A stretch of 32,346 nucleotides of DNA from Litoribacterium kuwaitense (GCF_011058155.1 NZ_JAALFC010000037.1:1-32346); one strand, 5' to 3'; shown: positions 16,039-24,342, counted from the stretch's first letter. Translations and numbers: made by a program. Notes: generated by a model from the letters alone, not told the origin.

Positions 16039-17502
16039 TTATTGATGCTCTTCTCCTAATGGCTGAGCAATCAGTACCGGGCACTCTTTTGAGAACCAGT
16101 CATATTGACTTTCCGCCACATCGATCTCCATATCTTTGACTTGAAACGTTTTCCCGCCGCTTCCGGCCATAATTGAAAAAGAAAGATGGGCGAGACGGGC
16201 TTTCCGCTGTAAAAGCGTCCGTTTGATTTCATATGTTTGCATATGTTGCTTTTTGACAATCACCGTATGCTTACTCCAATTGTGATAACGAAAAAGGAGA
16301 TGCTTTTCGGTTGTTCGTACCGCTGCGACTTGGTGTTCACGAAAGCCAAAGACGAGCGTTCCGGCGACAACAAGCCATGCCAATAGTCCAAATGGATAAA
16401 GGACGGCACTCAAGGTCGCAGCGACAATGACCCATATCCAGCTGGCGCGAATGAGATAGCGAATTCGAGCACGCTTTGGACTGCGCGTCCATGAATCTTC
16501 TGCGACAATGTAATCTGGAAGCATTCGCTCGAGGACTTCGGGGACCTCACTCACCGGAAGGAGAGGTGCAATAATTGTTGAAAAGCCCGTCTCTTCCTTA
16601 GCGCTCCCAGCGCTTTCTACATAAACCGTCGCGACACCAAGCCACTGTCTAATCAAATTTTGTTGAACTCGTACGGCTTGAATTTTACTTAAGTCGATTG
16701 TCCGTTGTCGTTTATTCAAAAGCCCACGAGAAATTTTAATTTGTTCACTCGTTTTACTTAAGGTAAAGCGAGCATATTTTAGCAACGTTACAATCATCGC
16801 AACGAGATAAAGCACGATCAGAAGTATGAAAGCAAACACACCAATGAGCACGAAGCCTAAGCTTAACACATACTCAAACGCTTGATCTGCCACCGTTGAG
16901 CTCAGCATCTCGTCAAATTGGGAAAGAAAAACGAAAATACCTGAGACAACAACACCTACTCCGCCTGACGTCGCTGCCATCAGCCACATCATCTTCCTTG
17001 ACATATACCAGCGCGCTTCTGATGATGACACATCATTACCTGCTGACTCAAACAGCGCATCAGCACTTCGGTCACCTGTCTTATTGGGTGCTAATAGCTG
17101 TTGCAGCAGCTCCGCCTCATTTTTAGAAATCGCACTCAGCACAGCCTCTGCTTCATCTTTTCCCCCTGCTGTTTCAATTTGCAGCTTCACGAGATTAAAC
17201 CACTGATGGAGAATATTTTGGGAGATATCAAGGCTATGAATTTTCTCTCTTGAAATATAGCGATTTTTTCGTATGATGAGCCCTTGTGTAATGTGGAGCT
17301 GTGCATCTTCTACTGCATAGGTGAACCGCCACCATCCAATGACGCTCGTTAACAGACCGATGACGACAACTGCCAAGACCCCCCATAATACCCATATGCT
17401 CTGGCCAAAAAGAATGACAGCGATGAAGGGGAATAGCATTTCGCGAACCCCTTTTAATAACGAGAAAAGAATGTGTAATGGGTGCAGCCGTTTCCTACTC
17501 AT
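16039..17502 (-). CDS. ydbT: Membrane protein with bacterial PH domains (YdbT family)
   Basis: A 487-residue protein with paired hydrophobic helices near residues 12-50, 170-245 and 345-375. They alternate with repeated PH-like (bPH2) segments, recognisable by the recurrent pattern ITQGLIIRKNRYISREKIHSL and ISRGLLNKRQRTIDLSKIQAV. In B. subtilis the ydbS-ydbT pair belongs to the sigma W regulon and gives resistance to the cyclic bacteriocin amylocyclicin (recalled knowledge, not tested here). Its start overlaps the end of ydbS by 8 nt, so the two are co-translated. Confidence 0.88.
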   Translation of the reverse strand: MSRKRLHPLHILFSLLKGVREMLFPFIAVILFGQSIWVLWGVLAVVVIGLLTSVIGWWRFTYAVEDAQLHITQGLIIRKNRYISREKIHSLDISQNILHQWFNLVKLQIETAGGKDEAEAVLSAISKNEAELLQQLLAPNKTGDRSADALFESAGNDVSSSEARWYMSRKMMWLMAATSGGVGVVVSGIFVFLSQFDEMLSSTVADQAFEYVLSLGFVLIGVFAFILLIVLYLVAMIVTLLKYARFTLSKTSEQIKISRGLLNKRQRTIDLSKIQAVRVQQNLIRQWLGVATVYVESAGSAKEETGFSTIIAPLLPVSEVPEVLERMLPDYIVAEDSWTRSPKRARIRYLIRASWIWVIVAATLSAVLYPFGLLAWLVVAGTLVFGFREHQVAAVRTTEKHLLFRYHNWSKHTVIVKKQHMQTYEIKRTLLQRKARLAHLSFSIMAGSGGKTFQVKDMEIDVAESQYDWFSKECPVLIAQPLGEEHQ

Positions 17503-17974
17503 CTACATCCACCCGCCGGGCAAGCCTCGCAATTTGGTCGCGCAAAGCTTCTGCCTCTTCCTGTTCCAGCGCTGGAATTTCATGTGTCGTGGCGGCCGTC
17601 GATACCGTAACGGTTGCCAGCTTATATTTTTTTAAAAATGGACCTTGTATCGTATCAACGTGCTGAACCTTGGTCATTGGAATCAGCGTCCGCTTAGTAA
17701 TTATAACACCCTTCATGAGCTCAACCTCCTCCTCCCGCACTTCATAACGCCACCGTCTCCATACAAGCGTGGGCATGACAGCGATCGATATTACACCAAA
17801 TATGACGAGAAGGCCAATCGCCGTATAAGCGATCCAAAGCGGCCATGATTGCCAAATTGTCCAACCCGTAATCAGTCCAACCACGACCCCTCCGATGATC
17901 GTAGTGATTGCGGCGGTTAAACGCCAAACCTTTAACGCATCCCTTGCAATACGTTGCCTAGGCAAAGTTCGCAT
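17495..17974 (-). CDS. ydbS: Membrane protein with bacterial PH domain (YdbS family)
   Basis: A 159-residue protein with two adjacent hydrophobic helices (about residues 20-40 and 46-68), followed by a bPH2 domain (RWRYEVREEEVELMKGVIITKR, then a TMTKVQHVDT-like PMTKVQHVDTIQG). The ATG at 17972-17974 follows AAAGGAG by 9 nt. It forms an operon with ydbT and probably forms a membrane complex with it. An ECF-type promoter candidate lies about 60-85 bp upstream. Confidence 0.88.
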   Translation of the reverse strand: MRTLPRQRIARDALKVWRLTAAITTIIGGVVVGLITGWTIWQSWPLWIAYTAIGLLVIFGVISIAVMPTLVWRRWRYEVREEEVELMKGVIITKRTLIPMTKVQHVDTIQGPFLKKYKLATVTVSTAATTHEIPALEQEEAEALRDQIARLARRVDVDE

Positions 17975-18033
17975 CGTCTCGTTCTCCTTTCGAGTGACAC
18001 TTTCACTCTAAAAACTCTATTCCTTTTATAACA

Positions 18034-18060
18034 TACCTGATCATGAACCAAAAGGTTTCA
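18034..18060 (-). promoter_or_regulatory. Candidate sigma W (ECF) promoter of ydbST
   Basis: On the minus strand TGAAAC (18055-18060) is followed after 17 bp by GGTA (18034-18037). The sigma W consensus is TGAAAC-N16/17-CGTA, so the -35 is perfect and the -10 has one mismatch. ydbST is a sigma W target in B. subtilis, which supports the assignment. Confidence 0.45.
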
Positions 18061-18072
18061 CAAATCGCTGCC

Positions 18073-18124
18073 AAAAAGAAAGCTGATTTGACAAACTAAG
18101 GAAAACCTCAGTTATCAAACCAGC
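18073..18124 (-). terminator. Rho-independent terminator after cshA
   Basis: On the minus strand a long imperfect stem pairs GCTG with CAGC, TTTGA with TCAAA, and AACTGAGG with CCTTAGTT around a TTTT loop. A T-rich tail TTTCTTTTT follows. It starts about 15 bp past the cshA stop. Confidence 0.75.
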
Positions 18125-18139
18125 GATCATCATTGTAGC

Positions 18140-19621
18140 TTATTCATTTGAAGAATGCTTTGAATCTCTATAATTGGAGCGTTTATTAGAATGGCCACCT
18201 TGACCTCCGCGGCGGCGACGGAAGTCAGACTTACCGCCACGATATTGCTTTTGACGATTTTGTCCGCCACCTCTTCGTTTGTCGCGAAAATTTTTTCGTG
18301 ATACAACAGGCGCCTCAGCCGTTAACTGAACTGGTGTTTGATCCGGCTCTTTCGTAAGGAGCTTCACAGCCGCAGCTAAAAGTGTTACGGAGTCATGATC
18401 CTCAAGAAGCTGTTCGGCTAATGCTGTGTAGTCATTCAAGTTCGATTCAGCAGCTGTTTCTTTAATGCGGTCAATTGTTGAACGCTGCTGATTTTCTAAC
18501 GCTTCTGTCGTTGTCGGCACAGGCTTGCGTGTCATTTTTCGCTTCGTTAGTCGTTCAATATTTTTCAACTGACCCATTTCTCTTGGCGTCACAAACGTAT
18601 AGGCTACGCCTGTTTTTCCAGCACGACCCGTCCGACCGATTCGGTGCACATAGCTTTCTGGGTCTTGCGGTATATCAAAGTTATAGACGTGAGTGACTCC
18701 TGATACATCTAAACCACGCGCCGCAACGTCTGTCGCCACGAGTACTTCAATGCTTCTATTTTTAAATTGCTTCATGACGCTTGTCCGCTTAGACTGTGTT
18801 AAATCACCGTGGATCCCCTCTGCCGAATAGCCACGTGAAGCAAGGGCTTCCGAGAGCTCGTCGACACGACGTTTCGTACGACCGAAAACAATCGCCAGAT
18901 CAGGGTTTTCCATATCGAGAAGTCGGGTGAACGCGTCAAATTTTTTCCGTTCGTCTACCTCAATGAAGTTTTGCGTAATATTCGGTACCGTCACTTCTTT
19001 TGCTTTAACGCGCACGGTCTCCGGGTCTTTCATAAACTTTTCAGCAATCCGGCGAATCGGATCTGGCATCGTTGCTGAAAAGAGAAGTGTTTGTCTTTCC
19101 TCAGGCACTTCTTTTAAAATGGCTTCGATATCTTCGATAAAGCCCATGTTCAACATTTCATCCGCTTCGTCCAAAACGACCGTATGAAGCTTTTGTAGAC
19201 GTAATGTCTTCCGTTTAATATGGTCGAGCAATCTTCCTGGTGTGCCGACAACAATTTGCGGGCGTTTCTTCAGTGCGCGAATCTGCCGCTGAATATCTTG
19301 ACCACCATAAATCGGCAAGGCGCGGATATTTTTAAAGCGCCCGATCTTGTTCAGTTCCTCGGCAACCTGCATTGCTAGCTCTCTCGTCGGCGCAACGACC
19401 AGCCCAGCGATCCCTGGGTGCTTTTCCAAAGTTTTTTCAATCATAGGGACACCAAACGCCGCTGTCTTTCCTGTTCCAGTTTGCGCTTGACCGATCACGT
19501 CAGTCCCTTGAAGAGACAAAGGAATGGACTGCGCCTGAATTGGCGTTGCCTCCTCAAATCCCATTTGTCCGATTGCTTCAAGAATGTCATTGCCTAAACC
19601 TAGCTCATTAAATTTTGCCAA
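18140..19621 (-). CDS. cshA: DEAD-box RNA helicase CshA
   Basis: A 493-residue ATP-dependent RNA helicase. All core motifs are present in order: the Q motif ([11 protein letters not shown]), [45 protein letters not shown] and [13 protein letters not shown]. The C-terminal tail is rich in Arg, Gly and Lys ([14 protein letters not shown]), as expected for the RNA-binding tail of CshA, which works with the RNA degradosome and ribosome assembly. The start is TTG (19619-19621) with only a weak purine-rich ribosome site. A long structured leader precedes it, so control at initiation is plausible. Confidence 0.96.
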   Translation of the reverse strand: MAKFNELGLGNDILEAIGQMGFEEATPIQAQSIPLSLQGTDVIGQAQTGTGKTAAFGVPMIEKTLEKHPGIAGLVVAPTRELAMQVAEELNKIGRFKNIRALPIYGGQDIQRQIRALKKRPQIVVGTPGRLLDHIKRKTLRLQKLHTVVLDEADEMLNMGFIEDIEAILKEVPEERQTLLFSATMPDPIRRIAEKFMKDPETVRVKAKEVTVPNITQNFIEVDERKKFDAFTRLLDMENPDLAIVFGRTKRRVDELSEALASRGYSAEGIHGDLTQSKRTSVMKQFKNRSIEVLVATDVAARGLDVSGVTHVYNFDIPQDPESYVHRIGRTGRAGKTGVAYTFVTPREMGQLKNIERLTKRKMTRKPVPTTTEALENQQRSTIDRIKETAAESNLNDYTALAEQLLEDHDSVTLLAAAVKLLTKEPDQTPVQLTAEAPVVSRKNFRDKRRGGGQNRQKQYRGGKSDFRRRRGGQGGHSNKRSNYRDSKHSSNE

Positions 19622-20193
19622 TACTTTTTCTGCTACTTATCACATATACAGCACTTTCTTGGATTACGTATTCACCGTCTAATCCTCTCAATCATGCCTA
19701 GGCTTCTTCACATCAAATTGATTGAAATCATCCGAGCAGTTCAAAAAAGGGAATCAAACGCCCCGTACTCTATATGCTCTATCAGTAGCAGAGTCACCAC
19801 CTTTCATCTTTTAAGTGTGCGACCCTCTCTGCAAGGGGGCTTTCATGCTTATGTGTACCACTATCTCCGCAAAGCGCGGGCTTTTATCCTATCTATAAAT
19901 AGACCGGGTGCTCCTATATCGGAGTTCCGTCATCCACGGCCCAATGGTTTACTCGAATCATCCTTTAGGACGCCATTGCTGCTCCTAGGCCAACGCTTTA
20001 AAAAAGCACTTCCCAAACGATGCGGAAAGCGCCTCAGCTGTTCCTTGAGCAAACCTTCGGTGACACTCTTTACCGCTTCGTCCCGCTCGTTGCTTATTGA
20101 CGACAGCATTACTCACCTATGTTAGCATTATTAAACCTTTCCCGCAATCCCACATTCTCATACACGAATGTAAAGTGTATTTTAAAACACTGT
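19622..20193 (-). ncRNA. Candidate structured RNA or long leader upstream of cshA
   Basis: This 572-bp gap contains no convincing gene but many short hairpins, mainly at 19661-20088. Read as minus-strand RNA they include: GCGCTTTCC/GGGAAGTGC (9 bp with two G-U pairs, 20024-20032 with 20006-20014); CAATGG/CCATTG enclosing CGTCC/GGATG (19942-19978); CTCC/GGAG (19911-19924); CCGC/GCGG (19867-19879); ACTCT/AGAGT (19767-19794); and GGATTA/TAATCC (19661-19685). The G-U pairs favour the minus strand as the sense strand. I could not assign it to RNase P RNA, tmRNA, 6S RNA or a T-box. It could be the cshA leader or a separate RNA. Confidence 0.45.
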
Positions 20194-21063
20194 TTATGAC
20201 GGGGTATTTAAGTCTTTTGTTTTTTGTAAATGAGATACAACACCAATATGCTCTAATGCTTGTTGGACGCTTCCAAACGTATCTATTTCTTTAAATGAAA
20301 TGCCGAGAGACACAATTGTCTGCGTCACCAATGGCTGTAATCCTGTTAAGTATGCCTTTATCCCGATCAACTTAAGAGATTGAGTAATTTGGTAAAGCTC
20401 ACGAGCGACATAGGTATCCATGTTCATAATCCCAGAAACATCAATAATCATATAATTTAATCGTAAATCCATACTGCGCTTTAACGTATTGTCCATGATA
20501 AAGTGTGAACGATCCGTGTCAATCTCGCCAATTAAAGGAAGAATCGCCACACCGTCAAAAACCGGAACGACAGGGACCGATAACTCCCTAATGGATTGAT
20601 GAGCCGCCTGGAGGAGATTGTCTTGATTTTTTAAAAACTGTTTCATAAAGGCAATGATGGCCTCATCCATCGCCAGATCAATACGACAACCCGCTGTCAG
20701 CAACCCACTTTCGTCTAAGCGCCTGTCCTCAAACTCTCGTTCCATGCGCTTCCAAATCGCCAACCGAGTGTATTTTAAAACTTGTAAAGCTCCATGTAAG
20801 CTATGGTCGTTTTGTGCTGCAAATTGAGAAGCATCACTCACCCAGCTTTGTAAATGGTCGTTTGTGTGAGTGGTATCTGGTGACTCAGTCAGTTGTTCGG
20901 CTAACGTATTGATTAACCTGAGAAACAGTTGATCGGACTGACTGTTCCTGAGACCATTCAACTTTTTCTCACCATACGTCATCATCCATTCATCAGCTTG
21001 GTTACGTAAATGAATACCTTCTTTTAGCAATATGTCTTTTATATTTTTCAACACGTCTTCCAT
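20194..21063 (-). CDS. RsbR paralog, orphan stressosome protein with STAS domain
   Basis: A protein of about 289 residues. The C-terminal 120 residues form a STAS domain (ELSVPVVPVFDGVAILPLIGEID...). Both threonines that RsbT phosphorylates in RsbRA are kept (GEIDTD and MNMDTYVA). The N-terminal half is a divergent sensor region, partly helical, that I cannot assign to a known ligand. Such paralogs (RsbRB, RC, RD and YtvA in B. subtilis) assemble into mixed stressosomes. The start is uncertain: the frame is open to 21165, and the ATG at 21061-21063 has only a weak AGGA. A sigma B-type promoter lies upstream. In B. subtilis ddl and murF precede cshA; here this gene occupies the place. Confidence 0.85.
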   Translation of the reverse strand: MEDVLKNIKDILLKEGIHLRNQADEWMMTYGEKKLNGLRNSQSDQLFLRLINTLAEQLTESPDTTHTNDHLQSWVSDASQFAAQNDHSLHGALQVLKYTRLAIWKRMEREFEDRRLDESGLLTAGCRIDLAMDEAIIAFMKQFLKNQDNLLQAAHQSIRELSVPVVPVFDGVAILPLIGEIDTDRSHFIMDNTLKRSMDLRLNYMIIDVSGIMNMDTYVARELYQITQSLKLIGIKAYLTGLQPLVTQTIVSLGISFKEIDTFGSVQQALEHIGVVSHLQKTKDLNTPS

Positions 21064-21223
21064 GATCCTGCTGTATAAAGGGACGTCAAGGCGCCGTAAA
21101 CTGTCCCCCACCAGCACCGCCACCACCTTTCCTGTATTTAAAAGCAAAAGGCCGAGCCACAGCAACTCAATTGCTAGAGCACCAGCCTAGTCCGTTAGCA
21201 TTTATGAAGTAAGTCCCATTGCT

Positions 21224-21249
21224 TTTCCCGTTTCCTCATATAAATAAAC
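21224..21249 (-). promoter_or_regulatory. Sigma B-type promoter of the orphan rsbR paralog
   Basis: On the minus strand GTTTAT (21244-21249) and GGGAAA (21224-21229) are exactly 14 bp apart. This is the same -10 sequence and spacing as the sigma B promoter before rsbV in this window. Confidence 0.6.
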
Positions 21250-21376
21250 AAGTATTTTACGTCTATAAAAATTTTATATCATCCAAAAAATCAATCGGAC
21301 CCTGCATTGCTTAAGAAAACCTGGTCATCTAAGCGTGCATATCCGTAAAGACTTGAATAGGTCACACGAAAACCAA

Positions 21377-21402
21377 GCCTAAATAATGGCATAAACGGGT
21401 AT
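21377..21402 (+). promoter_or_regulatory. Possible sigma B promoter of cls
   Basis: GGGTAT (21397-21402), a perfect sigma B -10 element, lies 14 bp after GCCTAA (4 of 6 matches to GTTTAA) and 48 bp before the cls start. The weak -35 makes this only a candidate. Confidence 0.35.
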
Positions 21403-21450
21403 ATCCTTATCATTGCAAGGACTGCTAACAACGGAAAGGGAAAACCGACA

Positions 21451-22959
21451 ATGAAACAAACGAGACAGGTCTTTTTAATGTTGCTATTGATTGCTTCTTT
21501 CTTCCTAGGGATAAGTGATTGGGTCGATGACAGAGAACGCTTCATCTCTTGGCTCATCTATGGCTTCATCATAGCTTCAATCTGCTTTGCCATTCTACTC
21601 GAAGGCCGAAATCCTTACAAAACACTCCTCTGGATTTATACAATGATCTTCTTCCCTATTGCAGGCTATGCCCTGTACTTAATGACCGGGCAGTTGGAAG
21701 TAAAGGGACACTTATTCAGGCAAAAACGACAAGACAATCGCTGGTACTTTGATCGCCTCCATAACAACAAGCCTCGCGATACGTGGCAAGGTTTAGGAGA
21801 AACAGAAAAAACGATCTCTACTTTTATTCAACAAACGACAAAAAATGATATGAGCTTCTATACGAATGCCGATATACTGACAAACGGCGAAGAAAAATTC
21901 CCCGACCTGATCACCAATTTGAAGACAGCGAAACACTTTATCCATTTAGAGTACTATATTTTTCGCTCAGATCACATCGGGACGACGATCATTGACATCC
22001 TTTGTGACAAAGCGGAGCAAGGTGTAGATGTCCGTGTCATTTACGATGGCATTGGAAGCATTCAGTTGAAGCGCAAAGCCATTCAACGAATGAAACAGTC
22101 CGGTGTCAACATTTATGCATTCCTTCCATTGAGTGAAGGACTCAAAACCCAAAAAGTTAATTTTAGAAACCATCGCAAAATCGTCATTATCGATGGGCAG
22201 ACAGGTTATATCGGTGGACTGAATATCGGAGACGAGTATATCGGTCGTTCACGAGAGTTTAACTTCTGGCGCGACACACATGTCAAAATTAAAGGTGAAG
22301 CCATTCAACATTTGCACACGATTTTTCTAATGGACTGGCAATATGTCAGCGGAGAAAAATTGCCCATTAAACAGTTCATTTCCAATGAAGCACTTTTACA
22401 AGAAAGTGCGGATGGTGGTGTACACATCGTGTCAAGCGGTCCAGATTCTGAGCAAGGAACAATGGCCGACATCTACTTTACGATGGTCACTGAAGCACGA
22501 CAATCGGTATGGATTGCTACGCCTTATTTTATACCTAACAAAGCGATGCGTACGGCGTTAAGCACAGCCGCCTCCAGAGGTGTAGATGTTCGTTTAATGG
22601 TACCGGAAAAAAACGATGGTTTTTTTACTCGCTACGGGACACAATCTTACTTTGCAGAGCTCTTATCTAAAGGCGTAGATATTTACACGTACCATAAAGG
22701 TTTTCTCCATGAAAAAGTCATCATTGTCGATGAAAACGTCGCTTCAATCGGGACAGCGAATGTCGACCTGCGCAGTTTTAACTTAAACTTTGAAGCGAAT
22801 GTATTTCTGTTTCAATCAAAGGCTGTCGCTACACTTGTAAATGATTACCAATCCGACCTTAACGATTGCAGGCAAGTTATATCCTCTGAATGGAAAAACA
22901 GACCTTTTTCAATGCGGGTGAAAGAATCCTTTTCTCGCTTATTTTCACCGGTCTTGTAG
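21451..22959 (+). CDS. cls: Cardiolipin synthase
   Basis: A 502-residue phospholipase D-type enzyme that condenses two phosphatidylglycerol molecules into cardiolipin at the membrane. Two N-terminal membrane helices (about residues 5-22 and 33-50, and another near 58-78) are followed by two HKD catalytic motifs: HRKIVIID (His241, Lys243, Asp248) and HEKVIIVD (His420, Lys422, Asp427), each with a following GxxN motif. The ATG follows AAGGG by about 10 nt. It is divergent from the RsbR paralog, with 285 bp to the largest possible start of that gene. The gap holds promoters only. Confidence 0.96.
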   Translation: MKQTRQVFLMLLLIASFFLGISDWVDDRERFISWLIYGFIIASICFAILLEGRNPYKTLLWIYTMIFFPIAGYALYLMTGQLEVKGHLFRQKRQDNRWYFDRLHNNKPRDTWQGLGETEKTISTFIQQTTKNDMSFYTNADILTNGEEKFPDLITNLKTAKHFIHLEYYIFRSDHIGTTIIDILCDKAEQGVDVRVIYDGIGSIQLKRKAIQRMKQSGVNIYAFLPLSEGLKTQKVNFRNHRKIVIIDGQTGYIGGLNIGDEYIGRSREFNFWRDTHVKIKGEAIQHLHTIFLMDWQYVSGEKLPIKQFISNEALLQESADGGVHIVSSGPDSEQGTMADIYFTMVTEARQSVWIATPYFIPNKAMRTALSTAASRGVDVRLMVPEKNDGFFTRYGTQSYFAELLSKGVDIYTYHKGFLHEKVIIVDENVASIGTANVDLRSFNLNFEANVFLFQSKAVATLVNDYQSDLNDCRQVISSEWKNRPFSMRVKESFSRLFSPVL

Positions 22960-22963
22960 ACAG

Positions 22964-22992
22964 TAGACACCTTATGATCTGAATGCTATAGT
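22964..22992 (+). promoter_or_regulatory. Sigma A promoter of the TPP-controlled operon
   Basis: TAGACA (22964-22969) and TATAGT (22987-22992) are separated by 17 bp, each with one mismatch to consensus. The expected start near 23000 lies just before the riboswitch. Confidence 0.7.
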
Positions 22993-23009
22993 GTACTTGA
23001 ATTGAATAT

Positions 23010-23102
23010 GCTGCGGGGAGCCGTTTTTGGCTGAGAGGGTGATTTGTCACCGACCCAAAATACCTGATCTGGATCATGCCAGCGAAGGGATGTCAGCGAG
23101 TT
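23010..23102 (+). promoter_or_regulatory. TPP riboswitch (THI element)
   Basis: The conserved core is present in order: GGGGAGCC, GGCTGAGAGGGT, the P3 hairpin GGTGATTTGTCACC, GACCC, ACCTGATCTGGATCATGCCAGCG and AAGGGA. It binds thiamine pyrophosphate. Together with the terminator at 23146-23171 it should switch the operon off when TPP is plentiful. Confidence 0.96.
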
Positions 23103-23145
23103 GCCGCTTGTTATAGATCATGTGGCTACTTTTGCTTTGGTATAT

Positions 23146-23171
23146 ACATCGCTTCTTTAGCGATGTTTTTT
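23146..23171 (+). terminator. Riboswitch-controlled terminator
   Basis: The 7-bp stem ACATCGC/GCGATGT with a 7-nt loop is followed by a run of six T. It lies about 45 nt after the TPP aptamer and 115 nt before the first gene, the usual place for the expression platform of a Bacillus THI element. Confidence 0.85.
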
Positions 23172-23286
23172 ATGCGCAAAAAAAGCATGAGCTGTTGTGA
23201 TCATACACCGCTATCAACTTAAACGAGTCGAAGGCGTTGTTTACGCAGTGATTCAATGATACATCAAATGAAGGGAAGGAGATCGT

Positions 23287-23583
23287 ATGTCCACTGTAAA
23301 CTTAGGTTTTCAAGTATTACCGAAAATGAATCCTGGGGAGAGTTCGTATGACGCTGTTGACCGCGCGATTGATGTCGTTGCTCAGTCTGGTGTTTCTTAT
23401 GTGGTCGGACCAATGGAAACGGTGATGGAGGGAGAATTAAATCACCTTTTGCAAATTGTCAAACAAGCCCAGGACGCATGCATTGCTGCAGGTGCTCATG
23501 AAGTCATGACGCATGTAAAGATCCATTACCGCCCAGATGGAGGCGTCACTCTTGATGAAAAAATCAGCAAATACAGAGGGTAA
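23287..23583 (+). CDS. Thiamine-binding protein of the MTH1187/YkoF family
   Basis: A 98-residue single-domain ferredoxin-like protein (VNLGFQVLPKMNP..., GVSYVVGPMETVMEGE, THVKIHYRPDGG). The MTH1187/YkoF family binds thiamine or related compounds and occurs with thiamine uptake genes. The ATG follows AAGGAG at good spacing. It is the first gene behind the TPP riboswitch. The permease begins a few nt after its stop, in the same frame. Confidence 0.9.
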   Translation: MSTVNLGFQVLPKMNPGESSYDAVDRAIDVVAQSGVSYVVGPMETVMEGELNHLLQIVKQAQDACIAAGAHEVMTHVKIHYRPDGGVTLDEKISKYRG

Positions 23584-23610
23584 AAAGTATGGAGCGGCAT
23601 CGCCTTACCA

Positions 23611-24342
23611 GTGCTATTCATTTTACTCCTCCTTCTCCTATGGGAAATCGCCACTTGGGGGACAGGAATTGAACAGTGGATTTTGCCACCACCTAGCGTC
23701 GTCATACAAACGCTTTGGGAAACACGTGATTTATTGTTCACCCACATCGGCCCAACCTTAATGGCAACATTTGCTGGCTTAAGCATTGCTATTATCGTCG
23801 CTGTGACCATCGCGACGTTAACAGACGTAGCCTATTGGATTAGACAAACTATTTACCCACCGCTCGTTATTTCGCAGACGATCCCGATTATCGCTTTGGC
23901 ACCACTGTTTATGATTTGGTTTGGCTATGGCTTATTACCTAAAATTATTGTCGTCGCACTCGTCTGTTTTTTTCCTATTACGATTAGCCTAGCCGACGGA
24001 TATCGGCAAGTCGATCCGTCCATGCTCAGGCTTTTACGTTCAATGGGCGCGTCCCGCTGGCAGCAATTTAAGATGGTTAAACTTCCAGGCGCGCTTCCTT
24101 CATTTTTTTCCGGCTTACGAATTGCTGGCACTTACAGCGTCATGGGAGCTGTTATCGGTGAATGGCTCGGAGCGAGCAAAGGACTTGGCGTGTTTATGAC
24201 GAGATCTTCTCAATCGTTCCAAACCGATCGTGTCTTTGCAGCGATCATCGTCGTCGTGTTGCTCAGTTTGACCATCTTTTTACTTATTGAGGTCTGTGCC
24301 AGACTCACAATGTCATGGCACTACCAGGCGAAAAAAAAGTAA
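23611..24342 (+). CDS. thiX: ABC transporter permease for thiamine precursor (ThiX-like), 5' end problematic
   Basis: A membrane permease of about 250 residues with six hydrophobic segments and the EAA-type loop RSMGASRWQQFKMVKLPGALPS that contacts the ATPase. With ThiY and ThiZ it forms the uptake system for the pyrimidine thiamine precursor (formylaminopyrimidine in B. halodurans). The start is abnormal. The only ATG with a good ribosome site (AGAGGG, 8 nt spacing) is at 23589-23591, one base out of frame; deleting one G after it would give MSGIALPVLF. In frame, the first usable start is the GTG at 23611, with no ribosome site. The in-frame coding potential begins at 23584, straight after the previous stop. 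Confidence 0.88.
   Translation: MLFILLLLLLWEIATWGTGIEQWILPPPSVVIQTLWETRDLLFTHIGPTLMATFAGLSIAIIVAVTIATLTDVAYWIRQTIYPPLVISQTIPIIALAPLFMIWFGYGLLPKIIVVALVCFFPITISLADGYRQVDPSMLRLLRSMGASRWQQFKMVKLPGALPSFFSGLRIAGTYSVMGAVIGEWLGASKGLGVFMTRSSQSFQTDRVFAAIIVVVLLSLTIFLLIEVCARLTMSWHYQAKKK

Larger units (their letters stand above)
22960..23286 (+). other. Control region of the thiamine-precursor operon
   Basis: This 327-bp gap between cls and the thi operon holds a sigma A promoter, a TPP riboswitch and a terminator, each listed separately. A leader of about 110 nt separates the terminator from the first gene, and I see no further element in it. Confidence 0.85.

Noticed and set aside
19930-20109. 59-residue open frame on the minus strand in the same region
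   Set aside because: It starts close behind an AGGTGAG and looks mildly helical, but it overlaps several strong RNA stems and ends in low-complexity sequence. It could be tested, but I would not call it a gene.
19660-20110. RNase P RNA, tmRNA, 6S RNA, T-box or OLE RNA as identity of the structured region
   Set aside because: None of the conserved core sequences I know for the first four is present. For OLE RNA the gene neighbours do not fit, but I cannot exclude distant variants without a covariance-model search.
19694-20125. Open frame of 143 codons on the plus strand upstream of cshA
   Set aside because: No ribosome site, composition unlike neighbouring genes, no recognisable family, and it runs antisense through the hairpin-rich stretch.
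21064-21165. N-terminal extension of the RsbR paralog (MLWLGLLLLN...)
   Set aside because: The hydrophobic start does not fit a cytosolic RsbR family protein. The shorter start at 21063 is preferred, though its ribosome site is weak.
21291-21557. 88-codon open frame on the minus strand at the 5' end of cls
   Set aside because: It overlaps the start of cls and the divergent promoters, and shows no family features.
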